Assembly: GCF_021611515.1 (NCBI RefSeq)
Contig: NZ_CP090960.1
Span: 2,772,001-2,836,000 of the forward strand
Direction: 5' to 3'
DNA: 64,000 bases
DNA from: Mariluticola halotolerans
GTDB lineage: Bacteria; Pseudomonadota; Alphaproteobacteria; Rhizobiales; Devosiaceae
Shown in pieces: positions 1-8,697 of this stretch. The notes beneath the pieces were generated by a model that was not told where the DNA came from, did not search any database, and saw only the letters and a list, made by a program, of their open reading frames with translations. Numbering within the stretch: the stretch's first letter is position 1; each line of letters starts with the position of its first letter. The translations under genes were made by a program, and so were the position numbers.

Positions 1-2
1 GG

Positions 3-824
3 CGGCTGGACCTTTCCGTGCTCAATGCCGCTTTGCTCTCAACCGCCAAGCTGGCCTCATTCGTCATGTTCATTCTGATCGGTGCCCGGGTGTTCGGGCT
101 GACCTTTTACGGGGTCAATGGCGATCAATGGATCGAGGAATTGCTGCTTGGTTTGCCGGGCGGGGAAGTCGGCTTTCTGATTGCCGTCACGATCATTGTT
201 TTTATCCTCGGGTGCTTTCTCGATTTCTTTGAAATTGCCTTCATCATGGTGCCGTTGCTGGCACCGGTGGCCGAGACGCTGGGGATCGACCTGATCTGGT
301 TCGGCATTATTATCGGTATCAACCTGCAGGCTTCGTTTCTGACGCCACCTTTCGGCTTTGCGCTTTTCTACCTGCGCTCGATTGCGCCCAAACAGCCCTG
401 GCTTGACAAGGTTACCAACAAGATGATGCCGGAGGTGAAGACGCTCGAAATCTATCGCGGTGCCGTTCCCTTCATCATCATTCAGGTGATGGTGGTTGGC
501 CTTGTCATCGCCTTCCCGCAACTTGTCACCCATTACAAGGGCGAGAAGTCGGGCATTGATCCCAATTCGGTGACCATCGAATTGCCGTCAATGGGGGGGG
601 GTGAATTGACCATGCCCAATTTTGGCGGCGGCAGCGCGCCGGGCAATGATGGGGGTCTTGGTCTGCCACCGCTCGATTTTGGCGGCAATGGCAGTGGCAG
701 CGATGGCGGGGGCAGCCTTGGCCTGCCGCCCTTGACCTTTGGCAGCGATACCCCGGCAGAGACGCGTGAACCCGCCGAACCGGCGCCGGGCCCCGATCTC
801 AGCCAGCCGCCGAATTTCAACTAG
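3..824 (+). CDS. TRAP transporter large permease (DctM), 5'-truncated by window edge
   Basis: This is the C-terminal part (273 residues) of the large membrane subunit of a TRAP carboxylate transporter; the open frame enters from the left edge at base 3. Several long hydrophobic segments are visible, and the stretch FLTPPFGFALFYLRSIAP is characteristic of DctM C-termini. After the last membrane segment (ending near VIAFPQLV) there is an unusual soluble tail of about 80 residues rich in Gly, Ser and Pro, with a repeated unit LGLPPLDFG / LGLPPLTFG. A TakP-like binding protein is encoded nearby at 2092-3198 but on the other strand, so whether it is the partner is inference. The family call is firm; the substrate is not visible. 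Confidence 0.9.
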   Translation, partial: RLDLSVLNAALLSTAKLASFVMFILIGARVFGLTFYGVNGDQWIEELLLGLPGGEVGFLIAVTIIVFILGCFLDFFEIAFIMVPLLAPVAETLGIDLIWFGIIIGINLQASFLTPPFGFALFYLRSIAPKQPWLDKVTNKMMPEVKTLEIYRGAVPFIIIQVMVVGLVIAFPQLVTHYKGEKSGIDPNSVTIELPSMGGGELTMPNFGGGSAPGNDGGLGLPPLDFGGNGSGSDGGGSLGLPPLTFGSDTPAETREPAEPAPGPDLSQPPNFN

Positions 825-862
825 CGCTTATGGCGGTTCCGGTCTTCCGGCGACCGCTGCGC

Positions 863-960
863 CGTCATCGCGAGGTGCGCAGCGCCGTGGCGATCCAGAG
901 CCACAAGTTCCGGTGTTTGTCGCCCTGGATTGCCGCGCGCCTTTGGCGCTCGCAATGACG
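863..960. repeat. Intergenic palindromic repeat (long imperfect inverted repeat)
   Basis: The left arm begins cgtcatcgcgaggtgcgcag at 863. The right arm, read on the minus strand from 960, begins cgtcattgcgagcgccaaag. Both arms continue into a related cgatccag / caatccag and then ccacaa / cgacaa, so the whole 98 bases can fold back on itself. It lies in the gap between the TRAP permease and the converging CDF gene. Short intergenic palindromes carrying cgtcattgcgag and gcaatccag cores are familiar in alphaproteobacterial genomes. I saw no second copy in this window. Confidence 0.7.
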
Positions 961-979
961 AAGGGGCTGCAAGCCCCGC

Positions 980-1927
980 CTATTCGGGCTTTGCCCCGCC
1001 ATTGGCGTGGCGGCGATGCCGGCCAAGGCTTTGGGCTTCGATGAATATCCGTCCCGCCTCGGGTACCACAGCCACGATCCGGTCTTCGATGCGGCTGACG
1101 GTTTCCTCCACTTCGCCGGCTGAGAGGGAATTGACGAAATCGAGGCTGACGGCCACCAGCACATCCTGCGGTCCCAGATGCAGGGTGAGCAATTCATTGG
1201 TGCCCATAATGCTTTTCTCGTCGGCCAGAACCGCCTCGATCTTGTCGACCGTCTCGGGCATGGCGCTTTCGCCGGTCAGCAGGCTCTTGCATTCATAGGC
1301 CAGAAACAGCGCGGTTGCCGCAAGGATCAGGCCGATGACAATCGAGGCAATGCCGTCGAGAATGGGCATATCGAGAATCTGGCTCAAAAGAATGCCGATA
1401 AAGGCGGTGATCAGGCCGAGCATGGCCGCTGTATCCTCGAACAGAACCGTAAAGACCGTGGGGTCCTTGCTTTCACGCACGGCGTTCAGCAGGGTCCGGT
1501 TGCCCTTGGTCTTCATCATTTCGCGAAAGGCGATCCGCCAGACAAAGAACTCAAAGACAATGCTGACGCCGAGCACGAGATAGTTCACATAGGCATTGGT
1601 GACAGGGTGCGGGCTCAGGGTTTTCTGGATGCCTTCATAAATCGAGATGCCGGCACCCAGCGCAAACACCAGAATGGCCACCAGAAATGCCCAGAAATAC
1701 AGCTCCATTCCATAGCCAAAGGGATGGGACTTGTCGGCCGGGCGGGCGGATTTCTTCAATCCATAGAGCAGCAAAAGCTGATTGCCGGTATCGACCAGCG
1801 AATGCACACCCTCGGTGATCATCGCCGAGCTGCCGGTGAAAAAACCGGCGGCGAATTTGGTGACCGAAATGGCAAAATTGCCCACCAGGGCGGCGATGAT
1901 GACTTTGGTAGAGGAGTGAGCGGCCAA
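980..1927 (-). CDS. Cation diffusion facilitator (CDF) family metal transporter
   Basis: This inner-membrane cation/proton antiporter exports divalent metal, typically Zn, from the cytoplasm. HSLVDTGNQ in TM2 and FEDTAAMLG in TM5 are the metal-site helices; the ED pairing in TM5 in place of HxxxD resembles the SLC30A9-type subgroup. A conserved HPFGYGMELYFW loop follows TM2, and a cytoplasmic domain occupies the last third. The start is uncertain: a TTG at 1927 gives the usual N-terminus (AAHSSTKVIIAALVGN) and has AAGGA upstream, while a TTG at 1969 adds 14 residues. It converges with the TRAP permease gene and lies downstream of the binding protein on the same strand, beyond a terminator. 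Confidence 0.9.
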   Translation of the reverse strand: MAAHSSTKVIIAALVGNFAISVTKFAAGFFTGSSAMITEGVHSLVDTGNQLLLLYGLKKSARPADKSHPFGYGMELYFWAFLVAILVFALGAGISIYEGIQKTLSPHPVTNAYVNYLVLGVSIVFEFFVWRIAFREMMKTKGNRTLLNAVRESKDPTVFTVLFEDTAAMLGLITAFIGILLSQILDMPILDGIASIVIGLILAATALFLAYECKSLLTGESAMPETVDKIEAVLADEKSIMGTNELLTLHLGPQDVLVAVSLDFVNSLSAGEVEETVSRIEDRIVAVVPEAGRIFIEAQSLGRHRRHANGGAKPE

Positions 1928-2032
1928 GGTTTGCGGTCCTTTTGGCAAAAGATGATTATCTGAACCCAACCCATGCTGTCGCGTTCGTCAACTGATTTTC
2001 GTGTTTTGGGGGTGTGGGGCGGCACCGGGTGG

Positions 2033-2067
2033 CAACAAAAAACCCCGGAGATCGCTCTCCGGGGTTT
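2033..2067 (-). terminator. Rho-independent terminator of the TRAP binding-protein gene
   Basis: Bases 2040-2051 and 2056-2067 form a perfect 12-bp stem (core accccggaga / tctccggggt) with a TCGC loop. On the minus strand it is followed by six T residues. It sits 25 bases after the stop of the binding-protein gene and isolates it from the downstream CDF gene. Confidence 0.9.
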
Positions 2068-2091
2068 CATCAGGATTGTCGTCAGATGGTT

Positions 2092-3198
2092 TTACAGTTT
2101 GCCGTTGCGCTGCTGGACCATCATGAAGGTGTCGAAGGTATATTCAGACAGCTGCTGCCAGAGATAGGCTTCCTTGGCATAGGCCAGCTGGGATTCGTAA
2201 ACGGCCTTGAAGTGCGGGCTCTTGGCCGAATATTCAGCATAGACTTCCTGCGAGGCTTCATAGGCAGCGGTCAGGATTTCCTGGCTGAACGGGCGCAGGA
2301 TTGCACCATCGGCAACGAGCTGTTTCACAGCTGCCGGGTTCTTGGCGTCATAGCTGGCCAATGTGTCCGTATGGGCATAGGCACAGGCATCTTCCAGGAT
2401 TTCCTGGTAATGGCTGGGCAGTTCCTTGAACTTGTCGAGGTTGATAAAGGTGTGCAGGTTCGCGCCACCTTCCCAGAAACCGGGATAGTAGTAGTATTTG
2501 GCAACCTTGTTGAAGCCCAGCTTCTGGTCGTCATAGGGGCCAACCCATTCGGCCGCATCAATGGTGCCTTTTTCCAGCGCCTGGTAGATTTCGCCGCCGC
2601 CAATCAGCTGCGGGGTGACGCCCAGCTTGGAAAGGATGGTGCCGGCAAAGCCGCCGATACGCATCTTGAGGCCGTTGAGATCTTCAACCGTGTTGATTTC
2701 CTTGCGGAACCAGCCGCCCATCTGGGCGCCGGTATTGCCGGTGTAGAAACCTTTTACGCCATTTTCGGCATAAAAATTGTCGAGCAGTTCGCGGCCGCCG
2801 CCATAGGCGAGCCAGGCATTCTGCATGCGCGAATTGAGCACGAAAGGTGTTGCGGTGCCGAGCTGGAAGGTCGGTTCCTTGCCCCAGAAATAGTAAGAGC
2901 AGGTGTGGCACATCTCGACCGTGTTATCGGTCACTGCATCGAGCGCCTGCAGACCGGGGACAAGTTCGCCCGCCGCATAGACCTGGATGTTGAATTTCCC
3001 ATCGGTTGCCGCTGCAACGCGGCCGGCCATGGTTTCGGCGGCACCGTAAATGGTGTCGAGTGCCTTGGGGAATGACGAGGTCAGACGCCAGTTAAGGGTG
3101 GGCGATTCCTGCGCGATGGCTGGCGCTGCGAGCGTTGCTGCACCGGCTGCACCAACACTGGCGACACCGGCCTTTTTGAAAAATGAACGACGATCCAT
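2092..3198 (-). CDS. TRAP transporter substrate-binding protein, TakP-like (DctP family)
   Basis: This periplasmic receptor captures an organic acid and delivers it to a TRAP permease. The N-terminus MDRRSFFKKAGVASVG is a twin-arginine signal, with a likely cleavage after APAIA. GGGEIYQALEKGTIDAAEWV and the preceding LKMRIGGFAG are typical of the TakP/2-oxoacid-binding subfamily, where Trp, Gln and Arg in this region hold the ligand carboxylate and Na+. The start is fixed by GGAGG six bases before ATG 3198; an upstream in-frame extension to 3264 lacks such a site. The gene is monocistronic, closed by a strong terminator. Ligand assignment (2-oxo acids) is inferred from family resemblance only. 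Confidence 0.92.
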   Translation of the reverse strand: MDRRSFFKKAGVASVGAAGAATLAAPAIAQESPTLNWRLTSSFPKALDTIYGAAETMAGRVAAATDGKFNIQVYAAGELVPGLQALDAVTDNTVEMCHTCSYYFWGKEPTFQLGTATPFVLNSRMQNAWLAYGGGRELLDNFYAENGVKGFYTGNTGAQMGGWFRKEINTVEDLNGLKMRIGGFAGTILSKLGVTPQLIGGGEIYQALEKGTIDAAEWVGPYDDQKLGFNKVAKYYYYPGFWEGGANLHTFINLDKFKELPSHYQEILEDACAYAHTDTLASYDAKNPAAVKQLVADGAILRPFSQEILTAAYEASQEVYAEYSAKSPHFKAVYESQLAYAKEAYLWQQLSEYTFDTFMMVQQRNGKL

Positions 3199-3468
3199 AT
3201 GATCCTCCCAAATGTTCGTTCTATGGCCCCGGACAGGCATCCTCCCCCACCGGGCTGCGGGCAACTTACACCGGCACCTTGCACTGTCGAGCCGCGATCT
3301 CTGCCCGACTACCCACTAGAACGGATAGGCGGGGTATTGCGCGGGCCGGAATTTCGCTGAAATCGCGCGGATTTGCCGAAATGCGGCCTGTGAACCAGCC
3401 CTTTGCACTTGGCCTTTGGGCGGAGAATAGGCTAGAGCTTTCCCCGTTTCGGGCTCGGGGAGAAAGAA

Positions 3469-4419
3469 ATGTTTGTCGTTGGCGGTGAAAGCCTGATCGA
3501 TCTGGTGGCACAGCCTCTGGCGGATGACGGGGTGATCCGGATGGAGGCCCATGCGGGTGGCTCACCTTATAATTGCGCCATCGCATTGGCGCGGCTGGGT
3601 AATTCGACAGGATATCTGTGCCCGATCTCGCAGGATAATTTTGGCGACCATCTGCTTGGCCCGCTCCACAGGGCCGGTGTGACGCCGCTAATGGCAGAGC
3701 GCGTGACGGCCCCCACCAGTCTGGCTGTGGTCACCCTTAATGCGCGCCAGCAGGCTCAATATGAATTCTATCGCAGTGCGGACCGGGCTTTCACGGAAGA
3801 TGGGCTGATTGCGGCTTTGCCGGCGGCTCCTGTTGTTTTCCAGTTCGGCGGTTTTTGCCCGATTGAACCGGTCGATGCCAAGGCATGGCTGGCCGTGGCT
3901 GATGCAGCGGCCGCGCGCGGGGCGATGATTACGCTCGATCCCAATGTGCGCCCGTCTCTGGTTGCCGATTTCGAGAGCTACAAACAGCGTTTGTCCGGCT
4001 TTTTTGACCGGGCGCATCTGGTCAAGCTGTCGGATGAGGATCTGGCAGCCCTTGATGCGCAAAAGAGCATTGAGCAGCATGTCACCGAATTGTTGCGGCG
4101 GCCGCATTGCGAACTGGTTGTTGTCACGCTGGGCGAGGGCGGGTCGCGCGCGTTCACCAAAAACGGTGAGGCTTCTGCCGAGATTTACATGCCGCCGGTT
4201 TTTGGTGACACCGTTGGGGCGGGGGACAGTCTGATGGCGGGGATATTGACGCTGCTGGCGGAACAGGGCGATCTCACCCCCGGCATGCTGGGTGGGCTTG
4301 ATAGCGCGGCACTGGCAAAGGTCTTGCGGTTCGGTGCGGTTGTTGCCGGTCTCAATTGTGCCGAAAAAGGCTGCCATCCCCCAACCCGGGACGAGGTTGA
4401 TGCCGTTTTGGCGTCGTAA
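3469..4419 (+). CDS. PfkB-family carbohydrate kinase (fructokinase-like)
   Basis: This 316-residue cytoplasmic ATP-dependent sugar kinase has the N-terminal PfkB signature region (GGSPYNCAIALARLG, about residues 30-44) and the C-terminal active-site motif DTVGAGDSLMAG, in which the second Asp is the catalytic base and GAG forms the anion hole. Length and layout fit fructokinase/2-keto-3-deoxygluconate kinase relatives. The start ATG 3469 follows a GGGGAGAAAG ribosome site. Upstream lies a 270-base divergent intergenic region shared with the binding-protein gene. An Entner-Doudoroff aldolase is encoded at 11.6 kb, so a KDG or fructose substrate is plausible but not shown. Confidence 0.88.
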   Translation: MFVVGGESLIDLVAQPLADDGVIRMEAHAGGSPYNCAIALARLGNSTGYLCPISQDNFGDHLLGPLHRAGVTPLMAERVTAPTSLAVVTLNARQQAQYEFYRSADRAFTEDGLIAALPAAPVVFQFGGFCPIEPVDAKAWLAVADAAAARGAMITLDPNVRPSLVADFESYKQRLSGFFDRAHLVKLSDEDLAALDAQKSIEQHVTELLRRPHCELVVVTLGEGGSRAFTKNGEASAEIYMPPVFGDTVGAGDSLMAGILTLLAEQGDLTPGMLGGLDSAALAKVLRFGAVVAGLNCAEKGCHPPTRDEVDAVLAS

Positions 4420-4521
4420 CGGATAGCTGTTGGCATTCGTTCACCTCATTGTGTTGTAATTGTTTTCCGGGAATGGCTCTGGTTTCATTCCGGGAGTTTA
4501 AGGCATAGGGGCGAAACGGAT

Positions 4522-5406
4522 ATGCGGCGCGGATATGTGGTTTTGGCACTGGTGGTCCTGGCGGGGCTTGGGGTTGCTGCCTGGTTTTTCAAACCGGTGG
4601 AAGGCCCGGCGCGCGATCTGAGCCTTGCCGGCGATGTGACGCGCGGCGAATATGTGATGCGGCTTGGCGGTTGCATTGCCTGCCACACCGATATTGCCAA
4701 TGATGGTGCCTATCTGGCGGGCGGGGCGGCGATCAAAACCCAGTTCGGCGATTTCACACCCCCCAATATCACCTCCGATCCAGACGCCGGGATTGGCAGC
4801 TGGACGCTGGCCGAGTTCTCGGACGCGATGAGCAATGGCAAGGGGCCGGGCATGGTCGAACACCTTTATCCCGCGTTCCCTTATGACAATTATACGCTGA
4901 TGACCGATCAGGACATTGTCGATCTCTATGCGGCATTGATGGCGGTCGAGCCGGTGGCAACGCCCGCGCCGGGGCATCGGCTTTCCTTCCCGTTCAACAT
5001 GCGGGTCTTGATGCTGGGCTGGAAGAACATGTTCTTCACCCCCGAGCGGTTCAAATCCGATCCGGCGCGGTCACCCTTGTGGAATCGCGGCAATTATCTG
5101 GCCAATGGGCCGGGCCATTGCACGGCCTGCCATACCCCGCGCAATGCGCTTGGCGGGCGCGAGGATGGGCGCGCCTTTGCCGGTGGTGAAGGTACGCCGG
5201 GGGGACGTGTGCCCGCGATCACCAAGGCCCGCCTTGTGGAAGAGGGCTATGACCGGGCGGCGCTGGTTGATGCGCTCAAGACCGGTTTCACGCCCGGTTT
5301 CAACGTATTGGGCGGCACGATGGGCGAGGTTATCGAAGAGGCGACATCGCACTGGACCGATAATGATCTTGAGGCGGTTGCCGCCTATCTGCTCGACGAG
5401 GAATAA
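4522..5406 (+). CDS. Membrane-anchored diheme cytochrome c
   Basis: This 294-residue protein has an N-terminal hydrophobic anchor (RRGYVVLALVVLAGLGVAAW) and two c-type heme sites, CIACH near residue 50 and CTACH near residue 200, each within a cytochrome c domain (RGEYVMRLGG... and RGNYLANGPGH...). Axial Met residues are probably in the loops after each site. This architecture matches cytochrome subunits of periplasmic sugar/alcohol dehydrogenases (gluconate or aldehyde dehydrogenase type), which pass electrons to the terminal oxidase. No dehydrogenase subunit lies next to it, so it may serve as a free electron carrier. It converges on nadB. Confidence 0.88.
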   Translation: MRRGYVVLALVVLAGLGVAAWFFKPVEGPARDLSLAGDVTRGEYVMRLGGCIACHTDIANDGAYLAGGAAIKTQFGDFTPPNITSDPDAGIGSWTLAEFSDAMSNGKGPGMVEHLYPAFPYDNYTLMTDQDIVDLYAALMAVEPVATPAPGHRLSFPFNMRVLMLGWKNMFFTPERFKSDPARSPLWNRGNYLANGPGHCTACHTPRNALGGREDGRAFAGGEGTPGGRVPAITKARLVEEGYDRAALVDALKTGFTPGFNVLGGTMGEVIEEATSHWTDNDLEAVAAYLLDEE

Positions 5407-5408
5407 AG

Positions 5409-5436
5409 CCGGATAAGGGGTGTTCCCTTATGCCGG
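5409..5436. terminator. Hairpin between convergent cytochrome c and nadB genes
   Basis: ccggataaggg (5409-5419) pairs with cccttatgccgg (5425-5436) with one bulge and a short loop. It lies just after the cytochrome c stop and before the end of nadB, where a bidirectional terminator is expected. No long T-run follows on either strand, so efficiency is unclear. Confidence 0.5.
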
Positions 5437-5443
5437 AACCCCC

Positions 5444-7033
5444 TTAGGCCTCACTGCGGATTTTCAGAGCGTCGGTCAAGGTCATGGTCGTGTGATTGAG
5501 CCATTTGTCATCCTGCTCGGGGAAATCGGTGCGGAAATGGCCGCCCCGGCTTTCCGTCCGCCTGAGGGCTGCTGCTGCCACAAGGGTCGCTGAGGTGGTC
5601 ATGTTGAGATAGGAGCGGGTGACCTTTTGCGCCGTGTTCTCCAGCTCCTCAATCCGGCGCAGGGCCTGGCGCAGACCCTGTTCGTCACGTTCGACGCCAA
5701 CCAGATCGGTCATTACATGGCGCAGGTCCTGCACCGCCTGCAGATTGCGCAGCACGGCCTCGGCCTCCTCGCCTTTTTCCTGATCCCATTCAATGCCCTC
5801 GAAGGGGGCGAGATTGGTGCGCACCGGCTCCAGCCCGCCAATATCCTCGGCAATGCGCGCGCCAAACACCACTGCTTCCAAAAGCGAGTTTGAGGCAAGG
5901 CGATTGGCCCCGTGCAGGCCCGTGCATGAGGCCTCACCGCAGACCCAGAGCCCGGCGATGGACGAGCGGCCCCGGTCGTCAACCTTGACCCCGCCCATGT
6001 GATAGTGCGCTGCCGGGGTGACCGGGATCATGTCCTTGACCGGGTCAATGCCGGCATCCGTGCAATATTTGGCAACGGTGGGATAGGCGGTCAAAATCTT
6101 CTCGCCAAGGCATGCGCGGGTGTCGAGAAACACTTTGCGGCCGGCCTTGATCTGGCGGAAATTGGCGCGGGCGACAATGTCGCGCGGGGCGAGTTCGGCA
6201 TCCTCGTGGATGGCGGGCATGAAGCGTTCGCCCAGATCGTTAAGCAATATCGCCCCTTCACCGCGCAGCGCTTCGGTGGCCAAAGGTGCCGGATCAGCGC
6301 CCGTGGCGATGGCGGTGGGGTGGAATTGCACAAATTCGGCATCGGCAATGGCCGCGCCGGCTCTGGCTGCCATGCCCATGGCATGGCCGCGCACGCCCGG
6401 CGGGTTGGTGGTGACCGCATAAAGCCCGCCAAGGCCCCCTGCTGCCAGCACGGTGGCGCGGGCGCGGATGAAAACCGGCTCGGCATAACGATCGCCCAGC
6501 TTGCGGCAGTAAACCCCGATCACCCGGCCCTCGGCGCGGGCCAGTTCGACCGCAGTAATACCCTCGACAATACGGATGGAGGGGGTCCGGCGGACTTCTT
6601 CAATCAGGGCGGCCATGATCTCGCGCCCGGCGCGATCGCCGGATACCCGCACCACGCGGTTCATGGAATGGGCGGCTTCCCGCGAGAGCTGGTAATTGCC
6701 CTCGGCATCCCGATCAAACGGGGTGCCCCAGCGGGCCAGATCCTCGATTCGCGCCGCCGCTTCCGCCGCCACCCGTTCGGCCACTTCCATGTCGACAATC
6801 CCGGCACCCGCTACCCCGGTATCCACCGCATGGGCATGGGCGCTGTCGCCTTCACCCACCGCTGCGGCAACGCCGCCCTGCGCCCAGGCGGAAGAGGCGC
6901 CAAAGCCCAATGGTTTCGGGGACAGAACGGTGACTGGTCGCGGCGCCATTTTGAGCGCACAGAAAAGTCCAGCCAGACCCGCGCCAACAATAAGTGCGCC
7001 ATCCGCGTTCAAAACGTTGTCGTAGATACCCAT
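5444..7033 (-). CDS. nadB: L-aspartate oxidase
   Basis: NadB is an FAD enzyme that oxidises L-aspartate to iminoaspartate, the first step of de novo NAD synthesis; NadA then condenses this with DHAP to quinolinate. The N-terminal ALIVGAGLAGLFCALKM is the FAD-binding Rossmann loop, SSAWAQGGVAAAV is the typical flavin-contact region, and HPTAI and the HGANRLASNSLLEAVVFG region complete the fumarate-reductase-type fold. The length of about 529 residues is normal. GGAGG precedes tandem ATG codons at 7036 and 7033; spacing favours 7033. nadA is 3 kb away on the same strand with three unrelated genes between, and nadC is not in the window. Confidence 0.96.
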   Translation of the reverse strand: MGIYDNVLNADGALIVGAGLAGLFCALKMAPRPVTVLSPKPLGFGASSAWAQGGVAAAVGEGDSAHAHAVDTGVAGAGIVDMEVAERVAAEAAARIEDLARWGTPFDRDAEGNYQLSREAAHSMNRVVRVSGDRAGREIMAALIEEVRRTPSIRIVEGITAVELARAEGRVIGVYCRKLGDRYAEPVFIRARATVLAAGGLGGLYAVTTNPPGVRGHAMGMAARAGAAIADAEFVQFHPTAIATGADPAPLATEALRGEGAILLNDLGERFMPAIHEDAELAPRDIVARANFRQIKAGRKVFLDTRACLGEKILTAYPTVAKYCTDAGIDPVKDMIPVTPAAHYHMGGVKVDDRGRSSIAGLWVCGEASCTGLHGANRLASNSLLEAVVFGARIAEDIGGLEPVRTNLAPFEGIEWDQEKGEEAEAVLRNLQAVQDLRHVMTDLVGVERDEQGLRQALRRIEELENTAQKVTRSYLNMTTSATLVAAAALRRTESRGGHFRTDFPEQDDKWLNHTTMTLTDALKIRSEA

Positions 7034-7181
7034 CATGTCCTCCGCCTGACGCCAGCAAAACCTGAATTGCACCGCGAACGGGTCTGGCGTCTGGCTGGTT
7101 GTTCATATTTTAATTCTGAGCCCAGCGCCACCCGCCTGCTCCCCCGGATCGAGATTTCGCCGGGCACCGGCATAAGGCTTG

Positions 7182-8591
7182 TCAGGTTTCGGGGGTGGAA
7201 TGCTGCTGTATGGCGTGTTTCAATACATCGAACAGCCGCGCGTCGCCGCATTGGGAAACATTGAAGCGGAGAAAGCGGGTCGCCGATTGTGCGTGGCTGA
7301 AGGCATTGCCCGGTGCGAGCACGATATTGCGGGCCAGCGCGTCGCGGGCAATGTCGGCGGCATCAATATTGCCGGGCAATTGCGCCCATAAAAACAATCC
7401 AGCCTGCGGCTCGAGCCAGGGTTCGATGCCGATATTTCTCAGGCGGGCACTCACCTCTGACATCGCCTGGGACAGGCGCAGTTTCAGCGCCGCCATATGT
7501 TTGCGATAACTGGGATCACGCAGCATGTTCAAAACCAGTTCGGCGTTCAAAGGTGCGCCGCCAAAACTTGTCGCGATCTTGAGGTCAACAAGCGGATCCA
7601 CCCAGTCGCGGCGCACCGCGATATAGCCGCAGCGGGCCGCCGCCGACAGGGTTTTGGAAAAACTGCCAATATGGATGACCCGCTCAAGCCCATCGAAAGC
7701 TGCCAGCCGTGGCGATGGCACCTGCTCGAAATCGGCAAAAATATCGTCCTCGATAATGGTCAGTCCGTGCTGGTCGGCCAGCTTGAGCACACGATGCGCC
7801 CGCGCCGGGGAGAGGGTTGCCCCGGTGGGGTTATGAATGCCCGAATTGGTTATATAGAGGCGGGGCTTTTCCGCGATCAGCACCTTTTCAAATGCTGCGG
7901 CATCGGGGCCGGAAGGTGTATAGGGGACGCTGACAATCCGGGCGCGATGGGCGCGCAGCAGCGCCTGAAAATTGAAATAGCAGGGATCATCCACCAGCAC
8001 CGTATCACCCGGCTCGAGCAGAAACCGGCAGAGCAAATCAATCGCCTGCGTGCCCGATCCGGTCAGGATGATCTGATCGGGTGATGTCTCAATATCTGCA
8101 TCTGCCAGCCGGCTGGCAATCAAGCGTCGCAAGGGCGGCAGGCCCAGCGGTTCGCCATATTCGCTGAGGGAAACGGGGTCCGCATGCGCCAGCTTTCGTA
8201 AGGCCCGGCGCATGGCGGTTTGCGGCATCCATTCGGGCGGTAGCCAGCCGCATCCCGGCTTGAGATGGGCCGTGCCCGCTTCCAGCGACTGGCGCGATAC
8301 CCAGAGCGGATCGATGAGGCGGTCAAGCCTTGGTCCCATCCCGGCGAGGGACAGGGGCGCTGTCTGGCTGGCCACGAAAAACCCCGCCCCGGGCCGGGAC
8401 TTGATGACGCCTTCTGCCGCCAACCGCTCATAAGCCTCGACAATGGTTGAGGTGGACATCGCCATCACGCCGGCAAAGGCGCGGATGGAGGGGAGCTTGT
8501 CGCCGGCGGCCAGGCTGCGGCTGGCAATGCGCTGCCGGATCGCCGTCATGGCCGTCTCGATGCGCGTGCTGCTTTTGGGGTTCAGCTCCAC
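7182..8591 (-). CDS. MocR-type transcriptional regulator (GntR HTH fused to PLP aminotransferase fold)
   Basis: The N-terminal GntR winged helix (GDKLPSIRAFAGVMAMSTST, within residues 30-60) is followed by a fold-type I aminotransferase domain with the PLP-lysine motif GSFSKTLSAAARCGY. MocR proteins sense PLP or amino-acid-like ligands and usually control a divergently transcribed target. Here that is the EamA exporter starting 106 bases away. GTG 8591 with AAGGA upstream is the preferred start; a TTG at 8624 would add 11 residues. Repeated ACTGTA boxes in the shared intergenic region are candidate operators. The family call is strong; ligand and target are inference. Confidence 0.92.
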   Translation of the reverse strand: MELNPKSSTRIETAMTAIRQRIASRSLAAGDKLPSIRAFAGVMAMSTSTIVEAYERLAAEGVIKSRPGAGFFVASQTAPLSLAGMGPRLDRLIDPLWVSRQSLEAGTAHLKPGCGWLPPEWMPQTAMRRALRKLAHADPVSLSEYGEPLGLPPLRRLIASRLADADIETSPDQIILTGSGTQAIDLLCRFLLEPGDTVLVDDPCYFNFQALLRAHRARIVSVPYTPSGPDAAAFEKVLIAEKPRLYITNSGIHNPTGATLSPARAHRVLKLADQHGLTIIEDDIFADFEQVPSPRLAAFDGLERVIHIGSFSKTLSAAARCGYIAVRRDWVDPLVDLKIATSFGGAPLNAELVLNMLRDPSYRKHMAALKLRLSQAMSEVSARLRNIGIEPWLEPQAGLFLWAQLPGNIDAADIARDALARNIVLAPGNAFSHAQSATRFLRFNVSQCGDARLFDVLKHAIQQHSTPET

Positions 8592-8642
8592 TGTAGTGCA
8601 TTCCTTGCCATAACAGTTTCGCAATATTGTACTGTATTGTGC
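8590..8642. promoter_or_regulatory. Candidate MocR operator (direct repeats)
   Basis: ACTGTAGTGC (8590-8599) and ACTGTATTGTGC (8631-8642) are direct repeats 41 bases apart, close to four helical turns. They lie between the MocR gene and the divergent EamA gene. Paired direct repeats are the usual operator form for MocR regulators such as PdxR and GabR. The first repeat overlaps the regulator start region. Confidence 0.45.
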
Positions 8643-8697
8643 TTGGCGGTGTCACCCGTTCTCGTCGATAAACATCCCTCAAATAGGGAAGTTTGAA

